Source of the DNA: Coprinellus micaceus
Lineage: Eukaryota > Basidiomycota > Agaricomycetes > Agaricales > Psathyrellaceae
Assembly (NCBI GenBank): GCA_951394405.1
Contig: OX596336.1
Coordinates: 3,906,001 to 3,970,000, forward strand
DNA: 64,000 bases
Direction of reading: 5' to 3'
Part shown: piece by piece, positions 21,287 to 32,455 of the stretch
How positions within the stretch are numbered: the stretch's first letter is position 1
Layout: each line of letters opens with the position of its first letter
Translations under genes and position numbers: made by a program
The notes under the pieces: generated by a model
What the model was told of the DNA's origin: nothing
Seen by the model: only the letters and a program-made list of their open reading frames with translations
Databases searched by the model: none

Positions 21287-22768
21287 ATGCACGATCCCTC
21301 CCACCTGCTATTCACCCATGTACCTCCACAACCCCTTGAGGTCCCGCACGTACAGTTCGAAATCGATTCCCGGGTAGCAGACATCGAAAGACTCCAACGC
21401 GAACTGGCCAACTACCGGGGAGTGCTGTCTCCGCTGCGCCGCTTTCCTCTCGAGGTTCTGGGGGAGATATTCGTTGCGGCGCTGGGGACGGTGGACGACG
21501 CGGTGGAGGTACCAACTCAGTTGGTTCAAACTACCCTTGTCTGCAGGAGTTGGAGGGATGCCGCGCTTGCAACTCCTCAGCTCTGGAATTGACTAGGCAT
21601 TCATGATTTCGAGCGGACCACTCCGTGCTTCGAGAAGGTTCGGCTTTGGCTCTCTCGTGCAGGGAAGGTGCCTTGCATTCTGATCCTCAATCCGAATGCC
21701 CACCTCCCGATTCACGGGCATAACAGCTGTCCGTTGCTCCACCCAGGGTTCGGGGAGTTGTTGAAGGCAGGGCTCCGTTATAGGACGACTGTCAGTCTCC
21801 TGCAGATCCTCGCCATGTTTTATCTGGCTTTCAGAAAGGATGGGGCTGGCAGGAACGGCCGGCCATCCTACGTGGGATGCGATACAAGTGTTCGAGTTGC
21901 CTTCGTCCGATTTCTGGGATAGCCAGCTAATCACACACACATCCATCCCTCGGTCACATCACTTCCTTTAGGCTACTGCGAGAGAGACGAAGACTTCAGC
22001 ACCCAAATTAACCCATGAACGCGCTCACTCTTCGCCAACCTTACGCAGCTCACTTTCGGACTTCCTTGGCCACCAGCTTTGGAAACAACAATCCTTCCTC
22101 TGTGCAGCAATTCTGCAGGCCCTTACCCTCGTTATTGATCCATTGGCACTGTACTCAAGGGGGTTCGATGCAGCACTTTACACGAGAGCAGCGGTAATCC
22201 TTTCCCACCTCCGACGCCCTCGTATCGAAAAGGTAACTTCGTAATACCCCATTCTTCCACTGCTCCGCACTCCAGCTCTCAAAGAACTGGATTTGAAGTT
22301 CTATTTTTTCTTTGTGGTGGACGCTGATCAAAAGGGCGTTGCAGACGAAATCCCTTCCTTTGTCAGGTCGCAAGTCACTGCAAGGAGACCCCCCGTCGCA
22401 TTCGCCTTGATTCGATGACAATCACGGATACGGGGTTCGAGTACCTCTTTGGGAATCTACCCCCTATTGCTCATCTAATCCTCGACCACTTTACCGGCCC
22501 TTCCCGATTCTTCGAACATCCCGCAATCTACCAGCAGAGCTTCCTCCCCTGCCTTGAAGTTTTCGAATGGTTCCATGTCAGGGACCGCCCTCGGATGGAG
22601 CACGTCTGTTAATACTTCTTCGACAGATTCAAGGTCAACCGCGGCGTTCCACCGAAGCACTTTACGATGGAGTTGAAACCAAAGACGCAGTTGCTACCAG
22701 CGCTGAGCAATAGCTACCTGGAAGGGTTGAGGGACATCAGTATTTATGAGGGGTGGTCTGAATATTGA
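21287..22768 (+). pseudogene. F-box / LRR-like pseudogene (type A), copy 2, heavily degraded
   Basis: Its 5' part (MHDPSHLLFTHVPPQPLEV, F-box SPLRRFPLEVLGEIF, TLVCRSWRDAALATPQLW) is nearly identical to the copy at 18357. A stop follows at 21590-21592. Beyond it only scattered segments remain in changing frames, for example FGNLPPIAHLILDHF, FLPCLEVFEWFHVR and the terminal ISIYEGW, with many indels and stops. It is clearly non-functional as a full-length protein. The F-box portion alone (about 100 residues) is still open. Confidence 0.88.
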
Positions 22769-23174
22769 TTGCTGTATGGGACATGACCCACGCATTATAC
22801 GACTTACTATTGGTATCCTTCATCAGGCAGCGAGTTGGCCAGGCTTTGAGTACACGGCTACATCTAGTTCACAAACCCTTACTCGTATACTTGATCATCT
22901 CCAGGGTATTATTACCAAGTGTCGCCATAACCTAGTCGGCTCCCTCCCCGACGCCGCACCTCCTTACTGGGCCATAGAAGGCCACATCGATCATGTCCGT
23001 AAAAGGGGTCCAGGGCACGCGCGGCAGGCTGGAGGACACGTGAGCGCTTTGTGTAAGTTACAATAGTTACAATAATACACCCATCTACGCCAAAAAATGG
23101 CTAAGGCAAGTTAGACTAAGACGGTTCTGAGTTCTCTGACACCACCTCGAACTTCTCTCTCAACCGCCACCACC
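22769..23174. other. intergenic region with right arm of the inverted repeat
   Basis: Contains the right arm (23057-23091) of the 35-bp inverted repeat described at 21019-21074, about 85 bp before the next F-box start codon. The open frame at 22746-23066 resembles nothing known. Confidence 0.6.
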
Positions 23175-24704
23175 ATGGACGCCGTCTCTCACCTCCTTAC
23201 GACCAATACCCCGCCTAATCCACCCGAAGCGCAGTACATCCAGGACCAAATCAAAATGAGGACAGACGCCATCGAGAAGCTCCAGCTCGAGCTAGCGTCC
23301 TTCCGGACTCTCTTGTCCCCTCTCCGTCACTTTCCCCTCGAAATTCTTGGGGAGATTTTCTGCGCCACACTCGGCCCTACCAATGGGACATTTACCCCAC
23401 GGAGTCCACGTCAACTTATTTGGCTTTCCCTCGTCTGCAAGGCATGGCGACGTGCGGCGCTTGCAACGCCGCGGTTGTGGGGCAGCCTCCAGATCACATT
23501 CAATCATAATTCGATCTGCTTCGAAGGGGCGCGCCTCTGGGTTTCTCGTGCGAGGGCCACGCCGCTCACTTTGATTCTCAACCCAGGGCGCGAGATGACC
23601 CTCGATTCATTTCTATACGAACACGAACAGGGCCTGCAACATAATTGTCCCTTACTCAACCCAGGGCTTCTCGAGTTGATCAAGACTGGGCCACGCATAG
23701 GGGCACTTTCTGTCACTTGTCAATCGCCGAGGTGTTTGCAACGTCTCACCGAGGTCGTTGGATCCCAACCCTGGCGTTCAATCCACACCTTCGAAATCCG
23801 AGCATCGGTTTTGGTCGAGGACCGCTCGACTTGGGCCCGCCAGGTTTTCCCTTTTATTCCCCCCTCCGCAACATCGCTTTCCTTCGATATTCCCTTCGTG
23901 GAAAGTGTCGACTTCCGCGCAGAAAAGTGTACACGCACGCGTACCTTACTTGGGAATCTGACCAGCCTCACCTTTTCAATGATATGGCCAAACACGCTCG
24001 AACGGACACCGTTGTCGCTATGCCCTAGCATTCAAATGCTATGCCTTGAACTGATCCTCCCTGACTGGGGCCCAGGCTGGGATCCAGAATACGACCCCGG
24101 CAGCGTCGTGACACTTCCTAACCTTCGCACTCTCCAAATCACAGGAAGCGCGGGGCTCACCTCTAACCACCCGGTCCTGGAGTGCCTTGAAACTCCCCGG
24201 CTAATATCACTTGAGATGACACTCAACGACGAGCACTACTTCTACGACCAGGAAGATCACCTCGAAGTCCGAGACAGACTCGTCTCCTTGATCGAACGGT
24301 CACAGTGCGAAGGGACCTTTCGTCGGCTCCGCATCGACAAATTAAACATAACGTCAGACGGCCTCGTCGAACTCCTCGCAGCTCTCCCCCACATCACTCA
24401 CCTAACCCTCGACAACGTGTCGACCCCTTCCGACTCATTCTTTCGAAACCGGAAGGTTCATCAAGAAAAGCTATTTTCGCGACTTCAAGTTTTTGAATGG
24501 TACAACATGGAGATGGCGACACGATTCCAAGACATCTGCGAATATCTCTCAGAGTTCCCCGATGTTCGGGCTGGCCACCCGACGTTGAAGAAGCTTACTT
24601 TGCAGTCTGAACCAGGGATCCTCTTTCCGGATGACAATCCGAATGTGGTCAGATTGAAGGAAGCTGGGGTGGAGGTCGAAATAACGGACGGTGGGCCGTG
24701 GTAG
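23175..24704 (+). CDS. F-box / LRR-like protein (type A)
   Basis: Single intact exon, 509 residues, with a favourable start context (CCACCATGG). N-terminal motif MDAVSHLLTTNTPPNPPEA, coiled coil at about 20-47, F-box-like domain at about 48-105 (SPLRHFPLEILGEIF, SLVCKAWRRAALATPRLW). An LRR-like region follows (LPHITHLTLDNVSTP, LQVFEWYNME) and the family tail EAGVEVEITDGGPW. It is the best-preserved relative of the two pseudogenes just upstream and of the gene at 13681. Probable Skp1-binding substrate receptor. Confidence 0.92.
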   Translation: MDAVSHLLTTNTPPNPPEAQYIQDQIKMRTDAIEKLQLELASFRTLLSPLRHFPLEILGEIFCATLGPTNGTFTPRSPRQLIWLSLVCKAWRRAALATPRLWGSLQITFNHNSICFEGARLWVSRARATPLTLILNPGREMTLDSFLYEHEQGLQHNCPLLNPGLLELIKTGPRIGALSVTCQSPRCLQRLTEVVGSQPWRSIHTFEIRASVLVEDRSTWARQVFPFIPPSATSLSFDIPFVESVDFRAEKCTRTRTLLGNLTSLTFSMIWPNTLERTPLSLCPSIQMLCLELILPDWGPGWDPEYDPGSVVTLPNLRTLQITGSAGLTSNHPVLECLETPRLISLEMTLNDEHYFYDQEDHLEVRDRLVSLIERSQCEGTFRRLRIDKLNITSDGLVELLAALPHITHLTLDNVSTPSDSFFRNRKVHQEKLFSRLQVFEWYNMEMATRFQDICEYLSEFPDVRAGHPTLKKLTLQSEPGILFPDDNPNVVRLKEAGVEVEITDGGPW

Positions 24705-25043
24705 TTGATTTATGAACGTCTGAGATGCACGCTCTTGTTCCTTCTATGCCCGGGTCCTTTTTGAGTATTGCCGGTAGAGAGCCCCTTCACGTTGTGTGGA
24801 ATCTGGATGTCAGTTGTTCGTACGAGTACCGTTCCGTGGGGCCGTGCAGTGGCCTTCAGTGATCGATGATCAAGTAGGCGCCCTCCGTGCGAAAAATCGA
24901 ATTCACAGCTTAAACTCCAACCATTCAAGCCTCTCGCCCCAAGACGTCTTTCGTCTCCATACCCCGTTGAAGATCCAGCACTAGGGGAGCGAATGATTCC
25001 TACGGCAGTCGGCCTGTTCTTTGGACCACACCTAGGTGGCAAC
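24705..25043. other. intergenic region
   Basis: Short gap between two same-strand F-box loci. I see no distinct element in it. Confidence 0.4.
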
Positions 25044-27057
25044 ATGCGGACTGTGGCCCGACTTCTCTTGCTCAAAGGTCCCAACCCACTCCTGAAGGAA
25101 GAAACGCTGGCCCGCATAGAGCTTCAGCCACCGTCTAACGGACGATCTAATCAGCCTATGGCCCTAGATCAGCATGTTTTGGGGGTCCACAAAATTCCGG
25201 TCGAAGTCCTCGATGTGATTTTCCACCACGCAATTCACGACGCCGATGGACGTCTCCAGCACCTCGCTCGTATCAGCCTGACATGCCGGAGATGGAGGGA
25301 AGCAGCCGTTATATCCCCTCGTCTTTGGAGCCGCTTGCCTGATGTGATTCGACAACGTGGGGGCCCAGCCAATTCGGAGGAAGCACAAAGGCTCCATAAA
25401 ACCATCAGTCTCTTTCTCGCCAGGTCAAGAACCCATTCCATCAGCTTCCAGTGGCGCACCCCCATTTATACATGGCGAGCTGAGGAACCTTTCACAGAGA
25501 TCTTCTTGCTACTCGTTCAACAGTGTCGAAGTGGGAAACGTTACGATGGTCATCAGCCATGACCTCCTCGAAGCAGCGTCCCCTATTTCCGGAAACCTCC
25601 CTCGCCTTCGCTCATTCGAGCTCGAGTTCCAAGCGCACGAGGAGTGTTCCCGCAAAATGGACTATTTCTCCAACTGTCCGTCCCTTCGTCATTTCTCCCT
25701 CGATGGCGTCGATGTACGAAGGAGAAGCACCGTCAATCTGTGTACCGTGGTCTCAACTCAGGAGTTTCAAGAACTCAGTTTCAACGCGCATGGGACGCAG
25801 GTCTCTGACACAGAGCTCCGAAGATGGCGAAAAGGCTCCTACGGTTGAGTGCCTGGTCAAAGCGCACCATTTTGCCTTTGTGCAGAAGGGAGTTCCCAAG
25901 AGACTACATTCGCAGATCTCGGCTCTGACCCTTGGCGCCGCTTGCACTCCCCAGCTTCTCGGTTGGTTATCCGATGACTCCTTTACCTTACCACGAGTCA
26001 CAGATCTCGAGCTAAATTTCTTCGTGGCCCCTATCAATTCACACCTAGGCCTACGCATGACACAAGTCCTCTCTTTTGTCCGGCGATCTGTCTGCTCGCT
26101 GAAACGGCTTCGGGTCGACTATGCTCTCTGTGAACCTGGGGTGATTTCTGAGATTTTGTCTCTTTGCGATGGCATCCAGGAGCTTGCTCTCCCGATAATA
26201 TCCTCCCAGGACCTAAAGGCCCTCACATTGAACCCCCAGGCCTCCGTTCTTGCGCCTCGCCTCCAGGAGCTCAAAATATTGGTCCCTTACTGGATGGAAC
26301 TGGACTATTCCGAGTTCCCTTTCCCCTTCGACGGCGTTTCCCTCACAGAGATGGCGATGTCGAGAGATTCGGGTGCACAGTCCCGGGGACACCACCAGGA
26401 CGTACCGAGGCTGGCGGTCATTATAAGTTCGAGCGGCTCCACTCGCCGCAATATATTTCACTCCCTAGGAGATAACGGCCACTCCCCCGAACGATCCTCA
26501 GTCGTCACACGCTTGCGACCAGACGCGGATCGAATGATTGCCCAATGGGAAGAGACGCTGCTCCGCGGATGCGATTCTCGTTGTACTTCAAAGTGGGAGC
26601 ACTTGACGCTGTGGCCAAATCCCCACCCGGCTTTGGACGCGGTTCTGGAAGAGATGGAGAGCTACCCAATTGGACTGCTCGATGCAATGCTCCTTCAGGT
26701 ACATCCTTTTTTTCTCCGATTAAATACTAGCAATTAACTCAGATTCCTCCAGAAATATTCGATACCAAGTATCCTCGAACATGGCGACCTCATCCTTTCC
26801 GCAGCCATCAGTGATACATGCGATGGCAGGTATAAAGTGAAAGCGCGACTCAAGGCTATCCGAGACAAGTGGAATTCTACTATCGTCTCGGAGGTTGCAT
26901 CCTACCAAAGGTGGATGCTTCGAGGGAGGTTCGAGTTAGAATATCTTCCTTTTCAAGACCGTAAGTGATTGCCACACTTTGAATCGGAAGAGAAGACTGA
27001 AGTCAGCGACCAGATAGACGAAGTGGTGACGGACCGTGGATGATCGCAGCACCATGA
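25044..27057 (+). pseudogene. F-box / LRR-like pseudogene (type B) with two frameshifts
   Basis: Starts MRTVARLLLLK and has a good F-box-like domain (KIPVEVLDVIFHHAIHD, LTCRRWREAAVISPRLW). The frame shifts once near 25530, where the conserved RRWENV becomes RSGKR, and again near 25710, just before YEGEAPSICVPWSQL. From there it is open to the intron at 26699-26752. The two C-terminal exons (26753-26960, again 208 nt, and 27014-27057) are preserved with good splice sites at 26961-27013. Either the gene is freshly inactivated or the indels are assembly errors. It is the only plus-strand type B locus. Confidence 0.8.
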
Positions 27058-27633
27058 CTGGTAGGTTATCGCGTGTCCTATCCTCGTCGTTACGAATCGG
27101 GAGAATGACACTATGTGTACCGCATATACTGGATTACTGGGCTTCTCTCGTCACGGGTCGTGTATGCATATAAATACCACCTGAGACGCCGGGGTATCTC
27201 CACTATTTTATTCCCCTCGGGGATGGTGCTCGGACGGGTAGAGAAACCATTCGTATATATCCTGGTAGTCCATGCCCGGAGAGTAGAGGGTCTGAGTAGG
27301 CAAGATCAGTACGTTCCCATGCGCTAATCGCGAGGGCCTCGCGAATGACGTCAAAGCCGATCTGGGCGAAGATTCAGCAGACGATCCCACCGGGCACGGA
27401 GTTGTGCCTGGATGACGGCTTTGGAGCGTTGGGGGGTTATCAGCTGTGAGGCTTCTGCGTATGTAATTGGTGGGTTGAGGGACAAGAACTCGAATGCGAT
27501 GATAGTCACCGTGTCACACATCTGTCGGCATCCTCAAACGGGCGCTTGTTTGGCGTCATTTGCGCATCAGTTCGTCCTTGCTCTCAACCATCACCATCGC
27601 CCTCAGATCCCAAGCTCTCAAAGCTCCCTGTCG
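27058..27633. other. intergenic region
   Basis: 5' flank of the next F-box gene. The coding frame is open upstream to 27412, but that extension is not conserved in paralogues and is taken as leader sequence. Confidence 0.45.
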
Positions 27634-29175
27634 ATGGATAAAGAACGATTACTCGCCGTTGCGACCACAAATTCTATACTCCACCCTTTCGAAATCGACT
27701 TTCTTCGGCGAGAGCTAGACGCTCGCAGACAAGAGATTGCCAGGCTCACCTCGGAGTGCAACACCTTCGAGGCCTTCCTGTCCCCGTTGCGTCGAAACGC
27801 AATACCACCAGAAATTCTGGGGGAAATATTCGTTCACGTGTTGGCAGGACTGAACAAGCCCATCACCGACCAGGTCAAGGATATCTGCCTTGTTTGCAGG
27901 GCTTGGAGGGCCGCAGCATTGGCCACCCCTCAGTTATGGGCCACAATCAGCAACTGGATAGTCCTGGATCCACTTCACCCTATTCGGTTCGAAAAGTTAC
28001 AGGCTTGGGTAAATCGCGCGGCGTCATTACCCAAAGCCATTTCCCTCCACGACGTTCACAATGGAGAATCCGGACAGTCCGGGGACAGCATGCCATGTCT
28101 GTCCAGCTCTCCAACAGCCACTTTCCTAGTTGAGGGACCTACTCTGGGCGAGTTGCGCCTAAGCTTTCTTTGGTCCAGGTGCTTTCAAGACCTTATCAGC
28201 TCGGTGGAGCTGAAGAAGAAAAGCACTTCCAGTCGGTCGTGGGACAAATTGCAGTCCCTCGAAGTCGAAATAGACGAATGGGCAGAAGAGACCGACTCGC
28301 TAGACGAGGATATCCTACGACACCTCCCAGAATCACTCTCCAACCTATCACTTCTCTTCCCGCCGTTCCGCGACATTCTTGACGCTAGTCCCACATTTCG
28401 CCACCCGCAACACCTATCTCTTCCGCACCTCACATCTCTCGAACTTCGAATGGAAGGGTGGCCGGCGAATTGGATGCTTGAATGCACAAGGTTATGCTTG
28501 GCCCTTCAAAGCCTTACCTTCGATTTTGAGAAATCGGAGGTAAACTGGGACAACGGTCCATCAGACCCTAACCTGCCTTACATCCTTCCGGAGCTACAAA
28601 CGTTGCGCCTGCGACAATTCCGGCGGCAGCAGAAGAGTTTCAACCTCATGAGGTTCATACAAGCCCCACTTCTTGAAACCCTGGACATCGAGTTCCAACT
28701 TCAAACCACAGCGGACACGATCAATGATCTATCGTCTGGCCCTGAGTCCAACTACCTGGGCGATACCGTCTCGTATTTCGTTCACAAATCAAACTGCGCC
28801 AATACTCTGCGCAGTGTCCGAATTCACCGCCTCACGGTGCTTCCCAGGGCAATGAAGGCTATCCTCGTACCCCTACGTGGAATCACTCACTTGACTCTGG
28901 ACCATGTTCAATTCGATGCTGGAAACGTCTTCTCCACGGGGGACTACCAGATGGTGCTCCCCTACCTCCACAGTCTCAACGTCGTTAACGCTTCTCACGA
29001 CTTTGACTATCACTCGATCCTCACGTTGGCAGAAAAGCGAAGCGGTGGGGATATCCTGAAGGAAGTAAGGATATCTGTCTGTCGGGATCAGACCACCTCC
29101 AAGTATGAGCATGGGCAGAGTCGGGCGGCTTCTCTGAGAGACAAGGGTATGGATGTTGTACTGCAGGGGTCATGA
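27634..29175 (+). CDS. F-box / LRR-like protein (type A)
   Basis: Single exon, 513 residues. The start MDKERLLAVATTNSILHPFE lines up with the paralogues' N-terminal motif. A coiled coil (about 22-46) leads to the F-box-like domain (about 49-105: SPLRRNAIPPEILGEIFVH, ICLVCRAWRAAALATPQLW). Two extra residues sit between LRR and IPPE, as in the genes at 44042 and 46179, which suggests a subgroup. LRR-like repeats follow (LRGITHLTLDHVQFD), with the tail RDKGMDVVLQGS. Intact; probable SCF receptor with unknown target. Confidence 0.9.
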   Translation: MDKERLLAVATTNSILHPFEIDFLRRELDARRQEIARLTSECNTFEAFLSPLRRNAIPPEILGEIFVHVLAGLNKPITDQVKDICLVCRAWRAAALATPQLWATISNWIVLDPLHPIRFEKLQAWVNRAASLPKAISLHDVHNGESGQSGDSMPCLSSSPTATFLVEGPTLGELRLSFLWSRCFQDLISSVELKKKSTSSRSWDKLQSLEVEIDEWAEETDSLDEDILRHLPESLSNLSLLFPPFRDILDASPTFRHPQHLSLPHLTSLELRMEGWPANWMLECTRLCLALQSLTFDFEKSEVNWDNGPSDPNLPYILPELQTLRLRQFRRQQKSFNLMRFIQAPLLETLDIEFQLQTTADTINDLSSGPESNYLGDTVSYFVHKSNCANTLRSVRIHRLTVLPRAMKAILVPLRGITHLTLDHVQFDAGNVFSTGDYQMVLPYLHSLNVVNASHDFDYHSILTLAEKRSGGDILKEVRISVCRDQTTSKYEHGQSRAASLRDKGMDVVLQGS

Positions 29176-30162
29176 ATGGATCTATACCCTGGTCATGAAA
29201 TGGCACAGGTTCTTTATTACGATGTAACATACAGTGTTGTATAACCTTAGGCTGGCATTCCCATTCATCCTCCTCTCCCTGTTGGATTGTCCACACCGCG
29301 TGCTCAGGTGTTTCGCTCGTCTGAACGAAACTACAACCTCTGAACGTCACTTTCCCCTCCTCCCTCTGTGCGAAATGACCACCTTCGGTTCTGAAAACCG
29401 CGTTGTGCCATCGTCCTTATTCCGCATCTTCGGTTCGGAAGTAGAGGTGTGGTTGGCCATGCGATAGTTCGGCTTTCTCGAGACGTGGAGCGATGTCTCG
29501 GAATTCCGAAATGCTCAGATTTCGGAAACCTTGGAGAATTCGAGGACGTCGTTGAGTATGATATGCGTGGCGTTGGGTTTTTCATGGGACGTGCCCGTTA
29601 GGTCCCCCCATCCGTGCTGAGGCGATGTGTTCGGAAACCTTATTGTATCACATTGAAGCTAGCTCAATATCGTCGGGTAATGTGTAGCGCGACAAGAAGT
29701 ACGCGTTTGAGAGGACGTTGGTGAAGATGAGGATGGCCACGGACAAATGAGGTTCGCATGGGCACGTCAGCAAAGGTCGCGCTGGCGTTTAATGGGCCGA
29801 TTGATGGCGCTGGGCGCTTAAACCGCTGGTTCAAGTGTTGCGCCTCGCACGACGGTCTCCACGTATAATGGGCGCTTAAAATTTAGCACGAGCGGGTGTC
29901 TTTGTGGCCTAACCATTACCGTTTCTAAATCGTCTTCATGTTTCGGCCGCCATGCCAGTGGACGATTCGGTGGCCACTCATCAACACCGTTTGATGTGAT
30001 AACTTGGTCAAAAGGTGGCGAAAGCGCCTCGTGTTCCGCGAAGCATACTCCATCCATATACACCATCGATCGAACGCTAGGGTGGTATCAACGTATTCCT
30101 ATGTCTTCGTGGTAGGTGTACTCAGACCAGTGAAGAACCGATACCGATTTATTCGAACCCAG
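29176..30162. other. intergenic region with repeated GGGCGCTTA
   Basis: No gene is seen. GGGCGCTTA occurs twice here (29812-29820 and 29870-29878), 58 bp apart, about 290-350 bp before the next F-box start. Single copies of the motif lie upstream of other genes in the window. Confidence 0.5.
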
Positions 30163-32455
30163 ATGTTTCAACGATTTCGCAAACCAAAAAAACCACCGGT
30201 GGCTGATCTACCGGAGCCACCCAAGGAGGAGAGGAAGGGACCGCTTGACAAGCTGTTAAAAAGTAACAAACCACCAACCGGTGACCAACGACAACAGATC
30301 AACGCGATCTTGCACGAGTTGAAGACCCGATACGAGCAGACATGCGGAGTGGCGTACTCCGATTCGCAAGCCAGCACCATCCCAGCACTCGGCCAAGAAA
30401 TCCACGAAGAGATCAAGCGCTACCAAGCTCCCCTCTCCTGCATCCGCACAATGCCAACCGAGATATTGCACACCATATTCGAACACATCGTCCTCATAGT
30501 CAAGCCGGGATATGACCAGATCCATGCCGTCCAAAACATCCGCTTGGTGTGCAGACGCTGGGAGTCCGCCGCAAGAAAATGTGCAACCCTATGGCAAAAC
30601 CTTCCTCTCCTGGACCTCACCACCATCCCGATGTCCGAGCGCAAGGAGCTCGCATTCGAAAAGGCCACGAACCACTTGCACTCCTACCTCCAACGATCGG
30701 TGAACATGCCCATATCCTTCACGTTTCACTTCTGGCCTGATCTTTTCCTGGATGGCGAGGGAACGGGGCGATGGACCCGCCGCGGGGAAGCCATGGAGTG
30801 GCTCCAGGTCCTCCACTACGAACGGGAACGCTGGGGAGAGGTCGAATTCCGAGCCACTCGGGCCATCCTGCGCACGCTTTCCGACCGTATTCGAAAGTAT
30901 CGTCGCCTAGTGAACCTTACCAAGTTCTCTTTCGAGATACGCGGAGTCGATTACCCCGTCACACCAGGTAGTAGCATGGTCGAAACAATCGACCTCTCGA
31001 AGGCTGCGCGCCTAAAGCACTTCACCTGGGACACGCTCGGCGCCTACTACGGAGTTCCGTATCAAGAGACATTGGTACGCCTCGACCTCCCATGGGAGGC
31101 GTTACAGAGCTTCGAGTGCGCTGTGCACGAGGACACCGGACTATATCCTAAATTAATGGAGAAAGGGACGAACCTCAGGGTCTTGAAATTCACCTCGAGC
31201 AAGCTTGCCGAACTTCCCTCCACGCCGACATTGTTCCCCCACTTGACGAAACTCAGCCTATGCTTCGGGACCGACCTCCCAGGACCAACCCTCGTCGCGC
31301 ATCTGGGACAATTAACACTCCCTTCACTGAAGGAACTAGAAGTATACTGGTGGAAGGATACCATGAGCATCGACTTCTACGGCACGATCCTCGCGCTCGT
31401 CCAACGATCCGGATGCTCCCTCGAACGGCTCGCAACCGAGAACAACCTCGAATACAAAGCCGACTCCCAAGACTTCAAATTCGGGAACTTCACCAAGCTC
31501 CTCTACCATTGCAGGAACCTCACCCATCTGGACATCGGGTACCTCGAGTCGGACGAGCTGGAAATCCTCGTTCCAGATCGCAACGTCGGCAAGAAACCTC
31601 CCCTTACAACTCTCCGAACCCTGACCGTCAGGTTTCCCCAACTCCACGCCCCACCGTCTGACCCGACCCCGCTCCTGGAGCTGCTCCAATCGAGAACGGA
31701 TGCCTCCCGGAAGCCACCACATAGCCACCTCGAGGACCTGTATATCAAGCACCACGACGACGATTCGTGGCGAATTGGGGTACTCGGGAAACAGGACGAG
31801 GAGGGTCTGCAAACCCTCCAAATTCCTTTCGAAGAGAGACTTTGCGGGGCCGCCACCAAGTGGAAGGCGGATCTTGGGAGGGACGTCTCCGTCTCATCGA
31901 CACCCAACGGTCATTTTAGCACCAAGCGCCAGCTCGAAGTGAAGCAGACCTTCCGAGAAATGAGAAAAATCGATCTACAAGGGCGGGACGCTCGTGTGCT
32001 CGTTGTAAGTTCGCCTTCCCATATCCGCTGACTTTGACACTCACATATGTCTGCAGTGGCTCGGGATCCCAGCGTTGCTAGCTTCAGTCGGTCTCGACGT
32101 CGAAGGAGATCCTATTCAAGGAGACCCGATCAGCGATTATCGCAAACAAGCTTTCGAAGTCTTGACGAAGTGGAAGCATCACCTCCTCGCAAGCTTCCGG
32201 TCTTCACCATACCGATGGTGCTTCGTCAACAACACTACATCGAGAGTAAGATTCACCGAGGAAGAGACGCTGGAAGGCAAAGGTATGCCCTTCGGCCGAC
32301 ATTCGCGACCAGTCCCTTCAGCGCGTTGACATATGCATTTCACAGAAGGCGCAGTCGTGACGCCAGAAGGGTTGGATTGGGAGAGAATTCTGGGAAGAGG
32401 GGACATAGACGGCTGGGCTGCAGCTCGGAAGGGTCCTGCGTGGTTTACGGAGTGA
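30163..32455 (+). CDS. F-box protein, divergent (type C), three exons
   Basis: Exons 30163-32004, 32057-32282 and 32346-32455 join in phase to 725 residues, longer than the other F-box genes here. A basic, proline-rich N-terminus (MFQRFRKPKKPPVADLPEPP) is followed by an F-box-like domain at about 93-145 (CIRTMPTEILHTIFEHIVL, IRLVCRRWESAARKCATLW) and LRR-like segments (LFPHLTKLSLCFG, LPSLKELEVYWW). The last two exons encode a separate tail (YRKQAFEVLTKWKHHLLASF, ending ARKGPAWFTE). An upstream in-frame ATG at 30004 would add 53 residues; the ATG at 30163 is preferred because the extension looks non-conserved. Exact partner unknown. Confidence 0.85.

Noticed and set aside
18357..22768. RIP-like C-to-T mutation as the cause of pseudogene stops
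   Set aside because: The lesions include G-to-T changes and indels as well as possible C-to-T, with no overall transition bias visible by eye; a counted dinucleotide index would be required to claim it.
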